Shown in pieces: positions 21,062 to 23,175 of a stretch of 23,175 nt of DNA. The notes beneath the pieces were generated by a model. The model searched no databases. It was not told where the DNA came from and saw nothing but the letters and a program-made list of their open reading frames with translations. Every line of letters starts with the position of its first letter. Position 1 is the stretch's first letter. Source of the stretch: a virus; the IMG/VR virus record IMGVR_UViG_3300022169_000033, positions 1-23,175 of that record; one strand, 5' to 3'. The position numbers were made by a program, and so were the translations under genes.

Positions 21062-21388
21062 ATGATTTATCAATTAGTACAGGGCGATCAAGCCCCACAG
21101 ATTCAAGCAAAGCTGACCCGTGATGACACAGGCGTTGCTATAGACTTTTCTGGCGGCTCTTGTGCGCTGAAGTTTAGGGCCAAAGGCACCACTACTACTT
21201 TGTTTACATTGGCGGCTGCTGACGTAGGTGGCAACTTTGCAGACGGTATTGCTGTCTTTTCATTCTCAGGAACCCAGTTGGTGCTTGATGAGGGCTACTA
21301 TGAGGGTGAGATCGAAATCACTTATGACAGTGGCACAGTAGAGACTATATTCCAAGTGTTAGACTTTTACATTCGAGCCGACTTCTAA
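21062..21388 (+). CDS. BppU-like baseplate/tail accessory protein, 108 aa
   Basis: 108 residues of immunoglobulin-like beta sandwich character. It begins YQLVQGDQAPQIQAKLTRDD with the VQGDxAPxI motif of upper-baseplate (BppU N-terminal) type domains, followed by DFSGGSCALKFRAKGTT and a closing LDEGYYEGEIEITYDSGTVE / VLDFYIRADF. Such stand-alone domains attach fibres to the tail tip in many phages. It starts two bases after the previous stop and its stop overlaps the next ATG (TAATG), so it is coupled to the repeat protein that follows. Family resemblance is good; binding partners are inferred. Confidence 0.78.
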   Translation: MIYQLVQGDQAPQIQAKLTRDDTGVAIDFSGGSCALKFRAKGTTTTLFTLAAADVGGNFADGIAVFSFSGTQLVLDEGYYEGEIEITYDSGTVETIFQVLDFYIRADF

Positions 21389-22230
21389 TGATTAAGGCAG
21401 CCATTGCATTTAAGAAAGCCGTAGCCGATATTGGCTTTAAAAAGGCTGTTGCTGAAATTAAGTTCGGTGACTTCCTGATATTCAGGTTTTTTGCTGATGC
21501 TCTAGGGCTGTCTGATTTGCCGTCTAAGGGCGTTGGTAAGACCCTGACAGATACACAGGGTGCAACTGACTCTGCTGCTCTAGGGGCTGGGAAGGTGGCT
21601 TCTGATGCATCCTCTACTGCTGACTCTGCTGCATTTAGTATTGGCAAGGTTCAAAGCGACTCTGGGTCAATATCCGATCAAATAGATACGCTAGGCATTG
21701 GCAAGCTGTTGACTGATTCATCCTCTGTGGCTGAGAGCATAGACATACTGACTGCATTTAACAGATCGCATACGGATGCATTCTCTGCGGCTGAGTCGAT
21801 TAGCTTAGGCGCAGGCAAAGCATTTGCAGATGCTTCTGCATTTACTGACTCTGAGGCAATGGCGTTTGGTAAAGGTTTGGCTGATAGTTCGGCCATGACT
21901 GATAGTGCTTTTTTCTCTCCCAACAAGATTATATCTGATTCTTCTTCTGCTGCTGAAGATCAGACTATGGACTTTCACAAGTTTATAGATGAGGTCACTG
22001 GTGTCACAGATGATCTGGACGGTGAAGCCACCGCAGATGATGACCAAGAAATGACCTTTGTAAAAGTTCGATCCGATCTGGCTACTATTGTCGATTTGTT
22101 TGCTTATTCCACGTCAAGGGGTTTGAGTGATACAATGGGTGCATCCGATTCTGGTTCGATGCGCGGTCAGGGCTATTGCTCTTTCGATTACTTTGCCGAA
22201 GATTATGTCGGCTACTCACAATCCTTTTAA
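21388..22230 (+). CDS. Tail-associated repeat protein with 18-residue repeats
   Basis: 280 residues. The N-terminus (1-45) contains two copies of a short hydrophobic/basic unit (AFKKAVADI and GFKKAVAEI) and an aromatic stretch LIFRFFADAL. From ~48 to 258 runs an array of repeats of about 18 residues with the form G-x-G-K-x-x-x-D-x-S-S-x-x-D-S-x-x-x: conserved K/R at 51, 69, 87, 106, 126, 144, 162, 180, 198, 226 and 244. Composition is dominated by Ser, Asp, Ala and Gly, with no cysteine until the end. The C-terminus is aromatic (SFDYFAEDYVGYSQSF). It begins in an overlap with the BppU-like gene, so it is probably an extended fibre or decoration part. Confidence 0.72.
   Translation: MIKAAIAFKKAVADIGFKKAVAEIKFGDFLIFRFFADALGLSDLPSKGVGKTLTDTQGATDSAALGAGKVASDASSTADSAAFSIGKVQSDSGSISDQIDTLGIGKLLTDSSSVAESIDILTAFNRSHTDAFSAAESISLGAGKAFADASAFTDSEAMAFGKGLADSSAMTDSAFFSPNKIISDSSSAAEDQTMDFHKFIDEVTGVTDDLDGEATADDDQEMTFVKVRSDLATIVDLFAYSTSRGLSDTMGASDSGSMRGQGYCSFDYFAEDYVGYSQSF
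21529..22161 (+). repeat. Array of ~54-bp coding repeats (about 11 units)
   Basis: DNA encoding the 18-residue units described for the enclosing gene. Spacing of the anchor Lys/Arg is 18 residues in most steps, with one 19, one 20 and one 28, so single-residue insertions and one longer insert occur. DNA of the units has diverged (protein pattern conserved more than bases), so this is an old array rather than a recent tandem duplication. Confidence 0.75.
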
Positions 22231-22240
22231 CAGGTGACTT

Positions 22241-22690
22241 ATGATTAATGATGATTTAAAACTACGCGGTGACGTTGCGATAGTTCTGAAAGACAAAGAC
22301 GGCAAGGTAAAAGAAAGCCGTGAAATTAACAACTTGGTAGTAAGTGCGGGTCTGACCTACATTTGCTCTCGTATGGCTGATGCTTCTGCTGGCGTTATGT
22401 CTCACATGGCCTTAGGTAGCGGTACTACTGCTGCTGCGGCTGGTGATACTGATCTTGAGTCGATTTTAGGCTCTAGGGAAGCGTTAGACAGCACTACTGC
22501 TTCAAGCAATACCATTACCTATGTTTCGTCTTTCGAAGCAGGCGAAGGCACTGGTGCGGTTACAGAGGCAGGCATCTTTAATGCTGCTACTTCTGGCACT
22601 ATGCTTTGTCGTACTGTATTCGCTGTTGTAAACAAGCAAGCTGACGATACCATGTCAGTGACTTGGACTATTACACTAACTGCATCTTAA
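22241..22690 (+). CDS. Phage tail/structural protein, 149 aa
   Basis: 149 residues, starting ten bases after the repeat protein, with AGGTGACTT as a modest SD. It has a charged N-terminal strand-hairpin (LRGDVAIVLKDKDGKVKES) and REINNLVVSAGLTYICSRM, followed by SHMALGSGTTAAAAGDTDLE, and a C-terminal VTEAGIFNAATSGTMLCRTVF with a strand NKQADDTMSVTWTITLTA. The order G-D-V-A-I-x-L-x-D...L-V-x-x-G...M-A-L-G-S-G-T-x-x...E-A-G-I-F-N-A matches proteins that sit just before tail-fibre genes in many siphophages and are annotated only as structural. No enzymatic motif is seen. Function unknown. Confidence 0.7.
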   Translation: MINDDLKLRGDVAIVLKDKDGKVKESREINNLVVSAGLTYICSRMADASAGVMSHMALGSGTTAAAAGDTDLESILGSREALDSTTASSNTITYVSSFEAGEGTGAVTEAGIFNAATSGTMLCRTVFAVVNKQADDTMSVTWTITLTAS

Positions 22691-22706
22691 TTAGAGGGGG
22701 CTACCT

Positions 22707-23175
22707 ATGTCTACTATTACAACAAGGGCAGGCAAAGGCTCGCCCCTTACTAATAATGAAGTTGATGCTAACTTTACCAATCTAAATACCGATAAGGCCG
22801 AGCTATCTGGTGCGGCTTTTACTGGTGCTATAACTACCACTTCCACTGTTGATGGGCGTGATGTCGCTACTGACGGAAGTAAGCTAGATGGCATTGAAGC
22901 TGGGGCAGACGTAACGGACACAGCCGCTGTAACGGCCGCTGGTGCCTTGATGGACAGTGAGTTGACTGCTATTGCAAGCGTTAAGGCTTTGAATCAGGGT
23001 GTTGCTACTACTGACAGTCCTACGTTTGCGGCACTTACAAGCACAGGAGAAATCACAGCCAACGGTGGCATTGCATTGGGTGACAATGACAAGGCTACGT
23101 TTGGTGCTGGTGATGATTTACAGATTTATCATGATGGTAGTCATAGCCGAATTGTAGATGCAGGGACAGGCATAA
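22707..23175 (+). CDS. Tail fibre protein, N-terminal part (cut by window end)
   Basis: Open reading frame from ATG 22707, with AGAGGGGG at 22693-22700, running off the window end without a stop; 156 residues are visible. It starts STITTRAGKGSPLTNNEVDA with N-F-T-N-L-N-T-D-K (a common fibre start). Then come LSGAAFTGAITT and SKLDGIEAGADVTDTAAV, a fibre unit frequent in aquatic phages, and later GIALGDNDKATFGAGDD followed by LQIYHDGSHSRIV. The end of the gene, presumably with receptor-binding or chaperone domains, is not in view. It fits the position of a distal tail fibre. Confidence 0.82.
   Translation, partial: MSTITTRAGKGSPLTNNEVDANFTNLNTDKAELSGAAFTGAITTTSTVDGRDVATDGSKLDGIEAGADVTDTAAVTAAGALMDSELTAIASVKALNQGVATTDSPTFAALTSTGEITANGGIALGDNDKATFGAGDDLQIYHDGSHSRIVDAGTGI

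Noticed and set aside
21529-22161. Regular ~54-bp repeats considered as CRISPR or iteron array
   Set aside because: The period is coding (18 codons), the bases diverge more than the amino acids, and no constant repeat/variable spacer pattern exists.
1-23175. Search for integrase, repressor, attachment site, holin, endolysin and spanin genes
   Set aside because: No gene shows the catalytic or membrane patterns required. The two small single-pass proteins (3455, 4077) are not enough for a holin call, so lifestyle and lysis genes must lie outside this window.

Overview
The window is a contiguous, almost fully coding segment of a tailed double-stranded DNA phage or prophage. Every supported gene lies on the + strand, and many neighbours overlap by 1-30 bases. 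A tape-measure protein, a gpG/gpGT-type tail chaperone frameshift, a tail tube protein and a J-like tail-tip protein indicate a long non-contractile tail (siphovirus morphology). NinB- and NinG-like genes next to the late region recall lambdoid phages of Gammaproteobacteria. The tail-fibre motifs (LDGIEAGADV, DDLQIYHDGS) are of a kind common in aquatic phages. The host assignment is inference only. No integrase, repressor, replication protein, holin or endolysin is recognisable in the window.

Layout. (1) 1-2764: end of the early/middle region, like the lambda nin region: an unknown gene, NinB, a helix-turn-helix plus metallophosphoesterase protein, a 59-residue zinc-ribbon protein, a DUF3310 protein and NinG. 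(2) 2765-4268: an AT-rich intergenic region, then five small genes of unknown function, two with a single membrane segment. (3) 4230-4737: a non-coding control region. It has a promoter, a roughly 200-nt highly structured RNA ending in a strong intrinsic terminator, a long perfect palindrome, and two further promoter-like units sharing the 10-mer ACAATGCCGC. One of these precedes a 22-residue hydrophobic peptide gene. (4) 4738-11899: packaging and head genes: an acidic small protein, small and large terminase, portal, a MuF-type head protein fused to a zinc-metalloprotease-like domain, a 56-residue protein translationally coupled to it, a tiny lysine-rich peptide, scaffold, and major capsid protein followed by a UUCG-tetraloop terminator. 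(5) 11911-14244: a basic protein, head-tail connectors, tail terminator, tail tube and tail chaperone. (6) 14235-23175: the frameshift site, tape measure, distal tail genes, an embedded GNAT acetyltransferase, a J-like tail-tip protein with FN3 domains, small baseplate/fibre genes, an 18-residue-repeat protein and the start of a tail fibre cut by the window edge.

How it works together. The arrangement nin genes, promoter, ~200-nt terminated RNA, then terminase and structural genes matches the lambda logic in which pR' makes a short 6S RNA stopped at tR' until an antiterminator lets polymerase run into the late operon. No Q homologue is recognisable, so the antiterminator would be one of the unknown small genes or the RNA itself (as for HK022 put). 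Virion assembly then follows the usual order: the scaffold shapes the capsid, terminase fills it through the portal, connectors and terminator join it to a tail built on the tape measure, and the tip and fibre genes determine host recognition. The MuF-metalloprotease fusion and its small downstream partner are the most likely source of an injected or accessory activity.
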